A stretch of DNA of 64,000 nt, taken from assembly GCA_037968815.1 (NCBI GenBank), contig JBBKWF010000015.1, forward strand, positions 1 to 64,000, in the 5' to 3' direction. How positions within the stretch are numbered: position 1 is the stretch's first letter; every line of letters begins with the position of its first letter. Below, piece after piece: positions 1 through 9,598 of this stretch. Below the pieces are notes generated by a model. The model was not told where the DNA came from. It made no database searches and saw nothing but the letters and a program-made list of their open reading frames with translations. Position numbers and translations under genes: made by a program. The stretch comes from Pseudopedobacter sp037968815 (GTDB lineage Bacteria; Bacteroidota; Bacteroidia; Sphingobacteriales; Sphingobacteriaceae).

Positions 1-880
1 CGGTAACTTGTCCTGTTGTCGGGTTAATGGTGATGTTTGCATTAACCGTAGTTTGCGAAATAGCAACGTTTGCTGGCAAAGCTGTTGCACCGTTGAAAGC
101 ATCGTTAGCCAAAATATTACTGACTGTTGTTCCGCCGATAAAACCGTTTACCGTACCGGCATCATCTGTTGCTGTAATTGCCGGAGCAGTGACTGTTACC
201 ACTACTTTTGCAGCCGCAATATTTAAAGGATTGACTTTATCAGTGATTTTATAATCAATATTATAAATACCTGCTTGTGTATTTGGAGCAACGGTAACTT
301 GTCCTGTTGTCGAGTTGATGGTGATGTTTGCATTAACCGTAGTTTGTGAAATAATAACGTTTGCTGGCAAAGCTATAACACCATTGAAAGCATCGTTAGC
401 CAAAATATTACTGACTGCTGTTCCACCAATAAATCCGTTTACTGTACCGGCGTCATCTGTTGCGGTAATTACCGGAGCAGTGACTGTTACCACTACTTTT
501 GCAGTCGCGGCATTCAACGGATTGATTTTATCTGTGATTTTATAATCAATATTATAAATACCTGCTTGCGTATTCGGAGCAACGGTAACTTGTCCTGTTG
601 TCGGGTTAATGGTGATGTTTGCATTAACCGTAGTTTGTGAAATAATAACGTTTGCTGGCAAAGCTGTTGCACCATTGAAAGCATCGTTTCCTAAAATATT
701 GTTAACTGCTATTCCGCCTGTAAATCCGTTTAATGTGCCAGCATCATCTGTTGCGGAAATTGGCGGAGCGTCAACAACAATATTAACATCCGCAATGGCA
801 AAGTTTCCAGGATTTAATTTATCAGCGATTTTATAAGTCAATACATAATTTCCGGCTGGAGTATTTGGCGCAACCGTTAC
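1..880. repeat. Tandem 291-bp coding repeats
   Basis: The same motif (starting cggtaacttgtcctgttgtc) recurs at 1, 292 and 583, an exact 291-bp period equal to 97 codons. By eye about nine bases in ten match between neighbours, far more than between the older units at 880-3500. This suggests recent unit duplication or gene conversion inside the adhesin gene. Confidence 0.9.
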
Positions 881-3800
881 ACGGCCGTTAGCAGGGTTTA
901 AAGTGACATTTGCATTTGAACTTGAAACCGTAGTTAAAGCTATATCATTAATATCTACCGTTGCGTTTTTAAACAAATCGTTAAACAAAACATCATTAAC
1001 GGCAACTCCACCTAATAAACCATTCACGCTTCCATCATCATCATTGGCAATTGGTAAAAGCGAAACTACTTTAACATAAACGCTTGCTGCCGAAGTTTTT
1101 GTAGCGTCAAGTTTATCTGTAATCTCATAAGTAAGTACATAATCGCCTGCCGGTGTTCCATTTGCAACTATCACCTTACCAGTGGTGGTTTCTAAATTTA
1201 CACCCGCATTACTAGTAGTTGTTTGTGCTAAAAGCACAGTGGTTAAAGTTGCTGTTGCACCGTTTATTAAATCGTTATTTAAAACATCTAAAACTGCAGT
1301 CCCTCCATTTAAACCTAGAACCTCCCCAGCATCATCATTTGCCACAATGGGGTTATCATTAACTGTAACCTCAATAATTACATTTGCCATAGCGGTTAAG
1401 TCTGGGGTTAACTTATCCTCTATTTGATACGTGACAGTATAAAAACCAATTGGAGCTCCTGGATTAACATTAACCTGTCCGGTGTTAACATCAATATTAA
1501 AATAATTATCATCACTAGAATAAAGTTGCAAAATAGTAACTTCTCCTATCAGCGGAGTTACTCCATTCAAGGTGTCATTAGATAACACATTTGCAACTGC
1601 AATTCCACCTGTCAGTTGATTTACTACTCCATTATCTTCAAGGGCAGTAATTACAGAGACACCAGAGTTAACTGTTACGGTTACATCGGCAACTGAAACC
1701 TCTCCGGGGTTAGCATTATCTTCTATCTGATATTTTAAAGTGTAAATTCCATTTGGTGTGCCTGCACTAACAACTACTGCACCTGTAGCTAGGTCTAAAT
1801 TAATTCCAAGGTTTTCAGTAGAAATCTGTACAAGATTAATATCAGTTACAGACGGTGTTGACCCTGCTAAAATATCATTTACTAATACATTATCAACGGC
1901 ATTGCCACCTGTAATTCCATTTGCAGAACCTACATCCGGATTGGCTAAAATATTTATATTCTCTTGTGTAACAGTTACAATTACATCTGCATAGGATGAG
2001 CTTTCTGAATTATTTTTATCCTGAACATAATACGCAACTGTATAAACACCATTTTCTGTACCCGGATCTACAATAACCTGACCTGTGTTAACATCCAAGT
2101 TAATTCCGGTGTTATTTGAAAAAGTTTGTTGAATATAAACATTGGCAAGAGTGGGAACAATACCTAACAAATCATCATTAGCCAATACATTTGCTACCGC
2201 TACTCCCCCAACTACACCCGATGCAGAACCGGCATCTTCTTTGGCTGTAAGTAATGAAAGTCCGCCAGTTACTTTTACAATTATATCTGCAAAAGATAAG
2301 TTTACCGGATTTAATTTGTCTTGAATCTGATAAGTTAATGTATAAAAACCATTTACAGAACCTGGATTAACAATAACCTGACCCGTATTAAAATCAATAT
2401 TTATTGCCGAATTGTTCGAGAAAAGTTGTGAGATATAAACATCAGCAATATTTGGAACAGCTCCGTTAAACTCATCATTCAGTAAAATATTATCAACTGC
2501 AATACCGCCGCTTGTTCCATTTGCCACCCCTACATCTTCGTTTGCTTTAATCACATCAGCACTGCCTGTTACTTTAACAATTACATCAGCAGCACCTTTA
2601 TTTGTAATATCTAACTTATCAATAACTTGATAAGTTAATGTAAAAAAGCCATTTGGTGTATTTGGAGCTACATTAACCTCGCCCGTTGCAACATTTAAAG
2701 TTATGCCGGGGATACTACTAAACAGCTCAGTTAGGTCTACATCTTCAATTTTAATAACACTTCCGTTAAATAAATCGTTTGCTAAGACGTTAATTACTGC
2801 CACTCCTCCTGTAACCCCATTTACTTCTCCGTTATCATCTTTGGTGTCTAAACTACCTGTTCCAATTACATTAACTGTTACATATGTTGTTGCAGTAACA
2901 TTAACATCTGCTTTACTGGTAATTCTATAATTTAGAATGTATGGACCGCCAGGTGTATTTGGGGCAACTAAAACATTAGCCGTTGCTAGATCTAATGTGA
3001 TTGCTGGGTCTGTACTCGATAAAAACTCAAGATTAACATTAGCAAGTGTTGCCACTTCTCCTGCCAGCTTATCATTTGCTAGAAGATTAAAAACCGCTAT
3101 CCCTCCAGAAACTTCGGGTGCAGCACCTGCATCATGACTTGCAACAATAGGAGCATCAACAATACCCCCATTACTGTTGTTTGAATTAATAAAAACAGTC
3201 CCGTTGGTGAAAAGCAAAGGATTTTGTTTATCTGTAATTTTGTAAACTAAAGAGTAACTACCCGTAGGTAATGGGTTTGTTAAACTAATTTCTCCGGTAT
3301 TTATATTTAAATTAAGGTTTGGATTTGAAGTTGAAACTTGTGAAAGATTAAGTTTAGCGAGAGCAGCGAAAGACCCATTTAAAAAATCATTTGCCAACAC
3401 ATTCCCAACAACTGTCCCAGTGGTTACTTCGTTTACATAAGCGTAATCATCTATTGCCCTAATTACACCTAATGAAGTCTTTGCAGAATTATCAACTAAA
3501 TTTAAATCAGGTTGATCTGCTTTAATTGCCACAGTGTTTGTATAGCTCCCAAATGGGCCTACTTTAGCTGTTATAACAATTGAAGCGGTACCGTTTACAG
3601 GTAAACTACCTAATAACCAGATTGGATCAGTAAATGTCCCGACACTAGGTACTGCGCTTACTAAAGTATAACCTGATGGTAAAACATCTGTCACCCTTGT
3701 ATTGGTAGCAACACTGGGTCCACTGTTTTTAACAGTTACCGTAAAAACCACATTATCATTAACTTTTGCAATGCTTACATCTGAACTAACACTAATAAAT

Positions 3801-3907
3801 AAGTCAGCAGTTTGAGCATTTGCTTTATTTAAAAGGAAAATTAGAGAGAAAAAAACAAGAAATCCACGGAGAACGTGGCAACTTTTAAAGTATGAGGTTT
3901 TAACCAT
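1..3907 (-). CDS. Giant secreted repeat protein (adhesin-like), 3' end outside window
   Basis: The frame is open from an ATG at 3907 to the left edge, giving about 1302 codons with no stop, so the C-terminus is missing. Residues 1-32 form a signal peptide (hydrophobic core, then NANAQ). Residues ~33-135 look like a DUF11-type repeat (VTVKNSGPS, TVLPSG-like spacing). From there at least twelve ~97-residue units follow, each with a D-D-x-G-x-V-N-G start, a GG.AV.N.L.ND segment, a TG.V.V.P.TP.G segment and a Y.I.DK end. The three units nearest the window edge are very similar in DNA sequence with an exact 291-bp period. Such arrays are typical of large Bacteroidota surface proteins that end in a T9SS type B sorting domain; that ending is an inference because it lies outside. 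The many short plus-strand frames here are shadows. A 5'-leader hairpin lies at 4007-4035. Confidence 0.88.
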   Translation of the reverse strand, partial: MVKTSYFKSCHVLRGFLVFFSLIFLLNKANAQTADLFISVSSDVSIAKVNDNVVFTVTVKNSGPSVATNTRVTDVLPSGYTLVSAVPSVGTFTDPIWLLGSLPVNGTASIVITAKVGPFGSYTNTVAIKADQPDLNLVDNSAKTSLGVIRAIDDYAYVNEVTTGTVVGNVLANDFLNGSFAALAKLNLSQVSTSNPNLNLNINTGEISLTNPLPTGSYSLVYKITDKQNPLLFTNGTVFINSNNSNGGIVDAPIVASHDAGAAPEVSGGIAVFNLLANDKLAGEVATLANVNLEFLSSTDPAITLDLATANVLVAPNTPGGPYILNYRITSKADVNVTATTYVTVNVIGTGSLDTKDDNGEVNGVTGGVAVINVLANDLFNGSVIKIEDVDLTELFSSIPGITLNVATGEVNVAPNTPNGFFTLTYQVIDKLDITNKGAADVIVKVTGSADVIKANEDVGVANGTSGGIAVDNILLNDEFNGAVPNIADVYISQLFSNNSAINIDFNTGQVIVNPGSVNGFYTLTYQIQDKLNPVNLSFADIIVKVTGGLSLLTAKEDAGSASGVVGGVAVANVLANDDLLGIVPTLANVYIQQTFSNNTGINLDVNTGQVIVDPGTENGVYTVAYYVQDKNNSESSSYADVIVTVTQENINILANPDVGSANGITGGNAVDNVLVNDILAGSTPSVTDINLVQISTENLGINLDLATGAVVVSAGTPNGIYTLKYQIEDNANPGEVSVADVTVTVNSGVSVITALEDNGVVNQLTGGIAVANVLSNDTLNGVTPLIGEVTILQLYSSDDNYFNIDVNTGQVNVNPGAPIGFYTVTYQIEDKLTPDLTAMANVIIEVTVNDNPIVANDDAGEVLGLNGGTAVLDVLNNDLINGATATLTTVLLAQTTTSNAGVNLETTTGKVIVANGTPAGDYVLTYEITDKLDATKTSAASVYVKVVSLLPIANDDDGSVNGLLGGVAVNDVLFNDLFKNATVDINDIALTTVSSSNANVTLNPANGRVTVAPNTPAGNYVLTYKIADKLNPGNFAIADVNIVVDAPPISATDDAGTLNGFTGGIAVNNILGNDAFNGATALPANVIISQTTVNANITINPTTGQVTVAPNTQAGIYNIDYKITDKINPLNAATAKVVVTVTAPVITATDDAGTVNGFIGGTAVSNILANDAFNGVIALPANVIISQTTVNANITINSTTGQVTVAPNTQAGIYNIDYKITDKVNPLNIAAAKVVVTVTAPAITATDDAGTVNGFIGGTTVSNILANDAFNGATALPANVAISQTTVNANITINPTTGQVT

Positions 3908-4006
3908 GTTTTTGGTTGGGATATTTTTGAGAGGAAAATAAGTTAATGGTCATGTTTTATAAATTCAGCGAAAATTTTCTTTAATTAAAATCGCTTAAAC
4001 AACATA

Positions 4007-4035
4007 AAAAGCTAACAACTATAAAAATAGCTTTT
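4007..4035. other. Hairpin in leader of the adhesin gene
   Basis: aaaagcta (4007-4014) pairs with tagctttt (4028-4035) about 100 bp upstream of the adhesin ATG. It may be a leader hairpin or the end of an older transcript. The role is unknown. Confidence 0.3.
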
Positions 4036-4113
4036 GAAACAGCAACTCCCTGTTAATTTTATGCACATACTGTTGATTAAATGAATTTTAACAAAAAATT
4101 AATCGCAAAAAAA

Positions 4114-4140
4114 AATCCTCGAAGTTAACCTTCAAGGATT
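4114..4140. terminator. Terminator after serA (bidirectional shape)
   Basis: An 11-bp stem, aatcctcgaag / cttcaaggatt with one G-U pair and loop ttaac, is flanked by A-rich and T-rich runs on the two sides. On the minus strand it sits about 60 bp past the serA stop and is followed by a T tract (4107-4113). Confidence 0.8.
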
Positions 4141-4200
4141 TTTTAGACTTTATTCTGATTTTGTTAAAAAACAAAAACAGTAAGCAAATTCAATTAAAAC

Positions 4201-5148
4201 TTAGCCTTTTAAGTGCCCAATTAACAAATTAGCCAATTCAACACCAATTCTTTCTTGTGCTTCGTTAGTTGCAGCGCCAATATGTGGGGTTAAAGAAACC
4301 TTAGGATGTTGTAACAATTCAACCAAAGGAGTAGGTTCGTTATCAAAAACATCTAATCCTGCAAAAGAAACTTTTCCGCTATCTAAAGCTTCAATTAAAG
4401 CCTTTTCATCAATAGTTCCACCTCTTGAGCAGTTAACAATACCAACTCCTGGTTTTACTTTTTCAAATTCTTCTTTTCCTAAAACAGGTTTTTCTGTAAA
4501 CGGAATATGTAAAGAAATAAAATCAGCTTCAGCTAAAAGTGTATCTAAACTTACTTTTGTAACTGGTACATCTACTTTAGTACCACCAGAAAGCTCTAAT
4601 TGTAAAGTAGCTGGAATATCGTATAAATCGAAAGCTAAAACATCCATACCTGCTCCTAAAGCAAGTTTAGCAGTTTCTTTACCAATACGACCAAAACCAA
4701 TGATACCCAATTTTTTACCTTTTAACTCAACGCCTTTAGCGTAAGCTTTTTTAAGTGCATTAAATTTGGTAGCACCTTCAACTGGCATTTTACGGTTAGC
4801 ATCGTAAACAAAACGAACACCGTTAAAAAGATGTGTAAAAACTAATTCAGCAACAGATTGTGAAGAAGCTGCAGGTGTGTTTTCAACCGCTATACCTTTA
4901 CTTTTTGCATAGGTAACATCAATATTATCCATACCAACACCACCACGGCCAATTACTTTTAAATTTGGGCAGGCGTCAATCAACTCTTGTCTAACTTTGG
5001 TAGCACTTCTAACTGTAATACCATCGTAAGCGTTTAGCTTCGCAGCCAACTCTTCTTGTGGAATATTATTTGTATCAACCTCAATTCCGGCGTCTTCTAA
5101 TAGTTTTTTACCTACTGGATCTATTCCGTCGTTTGCTAAAATTCTCAT
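4201..5148 (-). CDS. serA: D-3-phosphoglycerate dehydrogenase, short form
   Basis: Catalyses the first step of serine synthesis, NAD-dependent oxidation of 3-phosphoglycerate to 3-phosphohydroxypyruvate, in the cytoplasm. The 315-residue protein has the GRGGVGMDNID segment at 68-77, the Rossmann motif GFGRIG at 151-156 with Asp174 as the likely NAD-ribose ligand, catalytic Arg242 and Glu271, and His289 in LTPHIG. It has no C-terminal ACT domain, so serine feedback through ACT is not expected. The frame extends to 5196, but that start overlaps serC; the ATG at 5148 gives the canonical N-terminus MRILANDGI and leaves a 28-bp gap after serC. The pair serC-serA forms one transcript ending at the 4114-4140 hairpin. 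Confidence 0.93.
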   Translation of the reverse strand: MRILANDGIDPVGKKLLEDAGIEVDTNNIPQEELAAKLNAYDGITVRSATKVRQELIDACPNLKVIGRGGVGMDNIDVTYAKSKGIAVENTPAASSQSVAELVFTHLFNGVRFVYDANRKMPVEGATKFNALKKAYAKGVELKGKKLGIIGFGRIGKETAKLALGAGMDVLAFDLYDIPATLQLELSGGTKVDVPVTKVSLDTLLAEADFISLHIPFTEKPVLGKEEFEKVKPGVGIVNCSRGGTIDEKALIEALDSGKVSFAGLDVFDNEPTPLVELLQHPKVSLTPHIGAATNEAQERIGVELANLLIGHLKG

Positions 5149-5176
5149 TAAATTATCTATTTTTTGGGTTTGGTAT

Positions 5177-6244
5177 TTAAACGTTTTTTTCTGCAAAATC
5201 TTGCATTGCTTCCACTAAAACATGAACGCTGGTAATAGGCAAAGCATTGTATAAAGAAGCTCTGAAGCCACCTACACTTCTGTGTCCTTTAATGCCAATA
5301 CATCCTTTTTCTTCTGCATATTTTAAGAATGGTTTTTCTAAATCTGCATTCTCCATTACAAAACAAACACTCATATTTGAACGATCTTCTACCACTGCTG
5401 TACCTTTAAACAATGGGTTTCTATCAATTTCGGTATATAAAGTTTTTGCTTTAGCGATGTTTTCTTGCTCAATTGCAGCAACACCACCTTTTGCTTTTAA
5501 CCATCTTAAGTTTAACATAGAAACATATACAGAGAACACTGGAGGTGTATTGTACATAGATTCTGCGTCAATTTGCTTTTGGTAATCTAACATTGAAGGA
5601 ATGGTACGACCAGATTTTCCTAAAATATCATTTTTAACAATTACTAAAGTTGCACCAGCCGGGCCAATATTCTTTTGAGCACCAGCATAAATCAAATCAA
5701 AATCAGCAACATTAATTACCTTACTGAAAATATCAGAAGACATATCGCTCACTTTAAGAACGCTAGTTTGCGGGAAGTTGTGTATTTGTGTACCGTAGAT
5801 AGTGTTATTTGAAGTAAAATGGAAATATGCACTATCAGCATCTATGGTGTAATCTTTAGGAATATAGCTGTAGTTTTTATCTTTTGATGATGCAATAACT
5901 TCTACATTTCCAATCAATTTAGCCTCAGCGAAAGCTTTTTTAGCCCAAACACCAGTTTCTAAATAAACAGCTTTTTTATCAGCAGGTAATAAGTTTAAAG
6001 CAGCCATTGCAAATTGCATACTTGCACCACCCTGTAAAAATATAACCGAATAACCTTCTGGTACGTTCAAAAGTTCTTTTACTAAACTAATAGCCTCATC
6101 CATAACCGCTACAAACTCTGTAGCTCTGTGCGAGATTTCTAGAATAGATAAACCAGTATCATTAAAATTTAAAACTCCTTGTGAAGCTTGTTTAAATACT
6201 TCTTGTGGCAAAATGCAGGGACCTGCACCAAAATTGTGTTTCAT
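5177..6244 (-). CDS. serC: Phosphoserine aminotransferase
   Basis: A PLP-dependent transaminase that converts 3-phosphohydroxypyruvate and glutamate to phosphoserine, the second step of serine synthesis; it can also serve pyridoxine synthesis. The 355 residues match the family length. Visible are the N-terminal NFGAGPC, the QGGASMQF phosphate-contact region at 71-78 and the Schiff-base Lys191 in GAQKNIGPAG. It lies directly upstream of serA on the same strand, so the two form a serine operon. A possible promoter -7 element lies far upstream at 6359-6366. Confidence 0.95.
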   Translation of the reverse strand: MKHNFGAGPCILPQEVFKQASQGVLNFNDTGLSILEISHRATEFVAVMDEAISLVKELLNVPEGYSVIFLQGGASMQFAMAALNLLPADKKAVYLETGVWAKKAFAEAKLIGNVEVIASSKDKNYSYIPKDYTIDADSAYFHFTSNNTIYGTQIHNFPQTSVLKVSDMSSDIFSKVINVADFDLIYAGAQKNIGPAGATLVIVKNDILGKSGRTIPSMLDYQKQIDAESMYNTPPVFSVYVSMLNLRWLKAKGGVAAIEQENIAKAKTLYTEIDRNPLFKGTAVVEDRSNMSVCFVMENADLEKPFLKYAEEKGCIGIKGHRSVGGFRASLYNALPITSVHVLVEAMQDFAEKNV

Positions 6245-6358
6245 TTATTTAAAGTTTGGTGTAAATTATTGTGGAAAAATACCGCACAGGTCATTATACT
6301 TAGAACGTATAATTTTTTTTGTGCGATGCTAGGCGTCATTCTTTATAGAATTAAGGTG

Positions 6359-6366
6359 CAAATTTA
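6359..6366 (-). promoter_or_regulatory. Possible Bacteroidota -7 element for serC
   Basis: On the minus strand this reads TAAATTTG, which fits TAnnTTTG. It lies about 115 nt upstream of the serC ATG. No matching -33 TTTG is at the right distance, so support is weak. Confidence 0.3.
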
Positions 6367-6396
6367 TGATAAACATTGGTCAAGTCCTATTTTATT

Positions 6397-8820
6397 TTAA
6401 AATTTCGTAATCAATCTTACATTCAGTTGCCTTGATGTTAAATAATTAGGAATTGCATACTTATTATTACTAACGTCTGTAACCCACAAGTATGATACCG
6501 TATTGTTGATATTTAACAAATTAAACACTTCTGCATAGATAATAATGGATTTAAAGTACCTAGCTAAGAGTGCAGGTTTATGCGAGCTTGCAGGGTCTAA
6601 AATATCTTTTGAAAAACCAATATCTAACCTTTTATAAGCTGGGATATTAAAGGTTTGTTGGTAACGTTCAGACGATGGAGGACCTGTTGGCAGTTTAGAG
6701 CCATAAAGCAAATTCAAATGGACTTTATAAGTTGGGCTGTTAAACAGTTTATCCTGAAAAAATGCGGAAAAATTCACCCTTTGATCCGTTGGTCTTTTAA
6801 TAAAGCCTGGATAAATAGTTTCCGTACTGCCGTTTGGATTAGTTTTAATGTAAGAATCGCCTTCAATATCTTCAGCGGTTTTCATGATAGACAACCTAAA
6901 AGAAGATTCCAAATCTTTTACAAACTCTCCACTAATTCTAAAATCTAACCCTGTAGCGTAACCTTTTGCTTGCTGATCGGCATAATATCTTATCCTTAAG
7001 TTTTCGATATCATAAGGAGTTAAATTATACAAGCTTTTATAATACGCTTCTGCTAAAAAGTTAAGCTTTGTACCTAAACCATCAAATTTACTATCAGAAG
7101 AAAACACATAATGAATTGATTTCTGTGATTTAGCATTCGCATTTAAAGAACCGTCAAAGTTTCTGGTTTCCCTATAAAAAGGAGGTTGCACATATAAGCC
7201 AGTTGCAAACCTATAAACTGTTTGGTCATGATTTTTAGGTGTATAAGCAAACACAACCCTTGGGCTAGGAATAAACTCTTTGGTGTAATTGTTATAATTG
7301 AACCTTAAACCTCCTGTAAAAGAAAGTTGAGGGCTAATATCTGTAGTGTTTTGCAAATAACCAGTATATCGTATAGTATTTACGCTATTTGCTACATCAA
7401 CTGATTGGGTTAGCACAAAATCATTAAAGCTGTTTGGTATTGAAAACCCTGCTGAATCAATCAACTCAAACTCTTTCAAATTATCAGCTATTTTATCGTA
7501 CTGAAACCTAAAACCTGTTTCCCAGAAAGATTTTTTTGTGCTATAGTTCAATTTAAGTTCTGATGCGTAAACATCTGCCCTAAGCTCATTTCTTCCATAA
7601 TTTTGGTAAGCACCAATTCCTCGGTTAGCTTTTACTTGTCCAAAAGTTCCGCTAGCAAAATCGTTTTCAATTTCATCGAAAATATAAGTCCCCAAAATAT
7701 CGAAGTTCTCTTTTTCAGTAATTAAAAACATGGAATTAATCCACTTTAAATTGAGTTTACTGCTAACTTGACTATTAAAAGTGAAGGCGGCTACAGTATT
7801 GGTGTATTCGTCTTTCTCCTGCCCTTCGTAATCTACGTTTAACCTCAATATTTCGTTTAAAGTACCAAACTCGGTGCTACGAGATTCTGGAACTAAACCA
7901 AACTTGCTACTATTATAAGCTCCAAAAAAGTTAATGCTATTCTTCTTATTGATTTGATAATTAAGTAGCCCCTGCAAATCATGAAATTGTGGCTGATAAG
8001 CACCTACAACAGGCTGAGCATTCAAAATAAACTTGTTCTGCTTGTTTCGGTAACCAATAACACCACTAAACTTTCCTTCTTTAGCAAAAGCCGTTGCGGA
8101 TAAACCATTTGTACCAATACCGAAAGTGTATTTTACAGAATCTGTAGTTTTATACTGTACATCTAGCACAGAAGAAAGCTTATCGCCATAGCGAGAAGTA
8201 AAACCACCGGCAGAAAACTTAACATTAGATACTAGATCGGGGTTAATTAAGCTTAAACCTTCTTGCTGTCCGTTACGCACTAAGTAAGGCTTATAGATTT
8301 CAATATCATTGATGTAAATCAAATTCTCATCAAAATTACCACCCCTAACAGAGTATTGCGAGCTTAACTCGTTATTGGTAGAAACACCAGGTAATTGCTT
8401 TAAAATAGACTCGAAACTTTGAGAAACATTTGGGTTAGACGAAGCTAGTTTTGCATCAATGTTAATCATCCCGGTATTGCGTACAGACTGATCACTTACC
8501 ACAACCTGTTTTAAGCTTTGTAAGTCTTTTACTAAAACTACCGAAAAGTCTTGATCAATATTTTTGTCGATAAAAAGGTCAATAGCTTTAGGTTGATAGC
8601 CCAAATAGGTGAACAGCAACTTATAATTGCCTTTTTTAAAACTGAATTTAAAAACTCCTTGGCTATTTGTATTGGTAGAAAGCTGTGTTCCTTTTACGGA
8701 AACATGTACGCCTTCAAGTGGCTCATTTTCTGAGTTATTTACTGTGCCTGCAATTTTAAATACACTTTGGGCATTTAAAAATAATGGAAACAGAAATAAT
8801 AAAAAGAAAATTCTAATCAT
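6397..8820 (-). CDS. TonB-dependent receptor with carboxypeptidase-like N-domain
   Basis: An outer-membrane active transporter of 807 residues. A signal peptide (IRIFFLLFLFPLFLNAQ) is followed by a CarboxypepD_reg-like domain at ~20-105 (IAGTVNNSENEPLEGVHVSVKG), a plug domain at ~115-230 (ILKQLPGVSTNN, YSVRGGNFDENL) and a 22-strand barrel ending in the aromatic LNVRLITKF. It is shorter than SusC proteins and has no SusD partner, so it more likely takes up a siderophore, cofactor or peptide than a glycan; the substrate is unknown. The frame starts with TTG at 8832, but the ATG at 8820 gives the better signal peptide and lies 13 bp after the rpe stop, so it is probably cotranscribed with rpe. 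Confidence 0.88.
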   Translation of the reverse strand: MIRIFFLLFLFPLFLNAQSVFKIAGTVNNSENEPLEGVHVSVKGTQLSTNTNSQGVFKFSFKKGNYKLLFTYLGYQPKAIDLFIDKNIDQDFSVVLVKDLQSLKQVVVSDQSVRNTGMINIDAKLASSNPNVSQSFESILKQLPGVSTNNELSSQYSVRGGNFDENLIYINDIEIYKPYLVRNGQQEGLSLINPDLVSNVKFSAGGFTSRYGDKLSSVLDVQYKTTDSVKYTFGIGTNGLSATAFAKEGKFSGVIGYRNKQNKFILNAQPVVGAYQPQFHDLQGLLNYQINKKNSINFFGAYNSSKFGLVPESRSTEFGTLNEILRLNVDYEGQEKDEYTNTVAAFTFNSQVSSKLNLKWINSMFLITEKENFDILGTYIFDEIENDFASGTFGQVKANRGIGAYQNYGRNELRADVYASELKLNYSTKKSFWETGFRFQYDKIADNLKEFELIDSAGFSIPNSFNDFVLTQSVDVANSVNTIRYTGYLQNTTDISPQLSFTGGLRFNYNNYTKEFIPSPRVVFAYTPKNHDQTVYRFATGLYVQPPFYRETRNFDGSLNANAKSQKSIHYVFSSDSKFDGLGTKLNFLAEAYYKSLYNLTPYDIENLRIRYYADQQAKGYATGLDFRISGEFVKDLESSFRLSIMKTAEDIEGDSYIKTNPNGSTETIYPGFIKRPTDQRVNFSAFFQDKLFNSPTYKVHLNLLYGSKLPTGPPSSERYQQTFNIPAYKRLDIGFSKDILDPASSHKPALLARYFKSIIIYAEVFNLLNINNTVSYLWVTDVSNNKYAIPNYLTSRQLNVRLITKF

Positions 8821-8833
8821 GTGATTGCGCAAA

Positions 8834-9505
8834 TCAGACGGTTAACATGTCTGGAGAAATATTTCTCAATTCTGCAATGGTATGTACAGGATCTGTTGAC
8901 CCAAAAATTGCATTTCCTGCAACTAAAACATTTGCACCTGCTTTTAAAAGCGCCAACGAGTTATGAATACTTACCCCCCCATCAACCTGTATCATTAAGT
9001 TAGGGTTTAACTCTGTAGCCAACGCTTTAACCTCACGAACTTTTTGGTAACTGTGTTCAATAAAAGTTTGTCCGCCAAATCCGGGGTTAACGGTCATAAT
9101 CAACACTAAATCTAAATCTGCAATAATATCTTTTAAAAAGGATACTGGCGTATGTGGATTTAAAGCAACACCTGCTTTGCAACCTAATTCTTTTATAGAT
9201 TGTACTGTACGGTGAAGATGCGTACAAGCTTCGTAATGTACCGTAATAATATCGGCACCGTATTGCTTAAACTCCTTTAAATACCTATCCGGATTTACAA
9301 TCATTAAATGCACATCCAAAGGTTTTGTAGCAAAGTTTTTTACGGCAGCCATTACCGGAAAACCAAATGAAATATTCGGAACAAATTGCCCGTCCATTAC
9401 ATCAACATGAATCAGTCCTGCTTCACTTTTGTTCAACATTAAGATATCATCTTCTAAGTTTGCAAAATTTGCTGAAAGAATTGACGGAGAAATTATTGGC
9501 TTCAT
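8834..9505 (-). CDS. rpe: Ribulose-phosphate 3-epimerase
   Basis: Interconverts ribulose-5-phosphate and xylulose-5-phosphate in the pentose phosphate pathway. The 223-residue TIM barrel keeps the metal ligands His33 and Asp35 (HVDVMDG), His66 (DVHLM) and Asp175 (QVDGG), plus the phosphate loop NPGFGGQ at 140-146 and GNAIFG near 197. The length is normal. It is transcribed ahead of the TonB-dependent receptor with a 13-bp gap. A TAnnTTTG match (9510-9517) lies only 4 nt upstream of the ATG. Confidence 0.95.
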   Translation of the reverse strand: MKPIISPSILSANFANLEDDILMLNKSEAGLIHVDVMDGQFVPNISFGFPVMAAVKNFATKPLDVHLMIVNPDRYLKEFKQYGADIITVHYEACTHLHRTVQSIKELGCKAGVALNPHTPVSFLKDIIADLDLVLIMTVNPGFGGQTFIEHSYQKVREVKALATELNPNLMIQVDGGVSIHNSLALLKAGANVLVAGNAIFGSTDPVHTIAELRNISPDMLTV

Positions 9506-9509
9506 GCAT

Positions 9510-9517
9510 CAAAGATA
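9510..9517 (-). promoter_or_regulatory. Possible -7 element abutting the rpe start
   Basis: The minus strand reads TATCTTTG. If it is real, transcription would begin at or next to the ATG, giving a leaderless mRNA. There is no clear -33 box. Confidence 0.25.
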
Positions 9518-9598
9518 ATAAATAAGCGTTCTTTTAGAAATAATATCGAAATGCAACAGCAAACATGATATTTTGAATATATTTAGCATTAACAATAT

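Noticed and set aside
1..880. CRISPR-like periodicity
   Set aside because: The period is 291 bp with no unique spacers and lies within an open coding frame.
8..3137. Series of plus-strand ORFs of 60-80 codons
   Set aside because: They repeat at the 291-bp period because they are the antisense of the adhesin repeats. The minus frame is open throughout with signal peptide and domain structure.
5149..5196. Upstream start for serA overlapping serC
   Set aside because: It adds 16 residues not found in the family and overlaps serC by 20 bases. The ATG at 5148 gives the canonical N-terminus.
6293..6313. Hairpin attatac / gtataat followed by eight Ts on the plus strand
   Set aside because: No plus-strand gene ends here. 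It lies in the serC leader, where on the minus strand it has no terminator shape.
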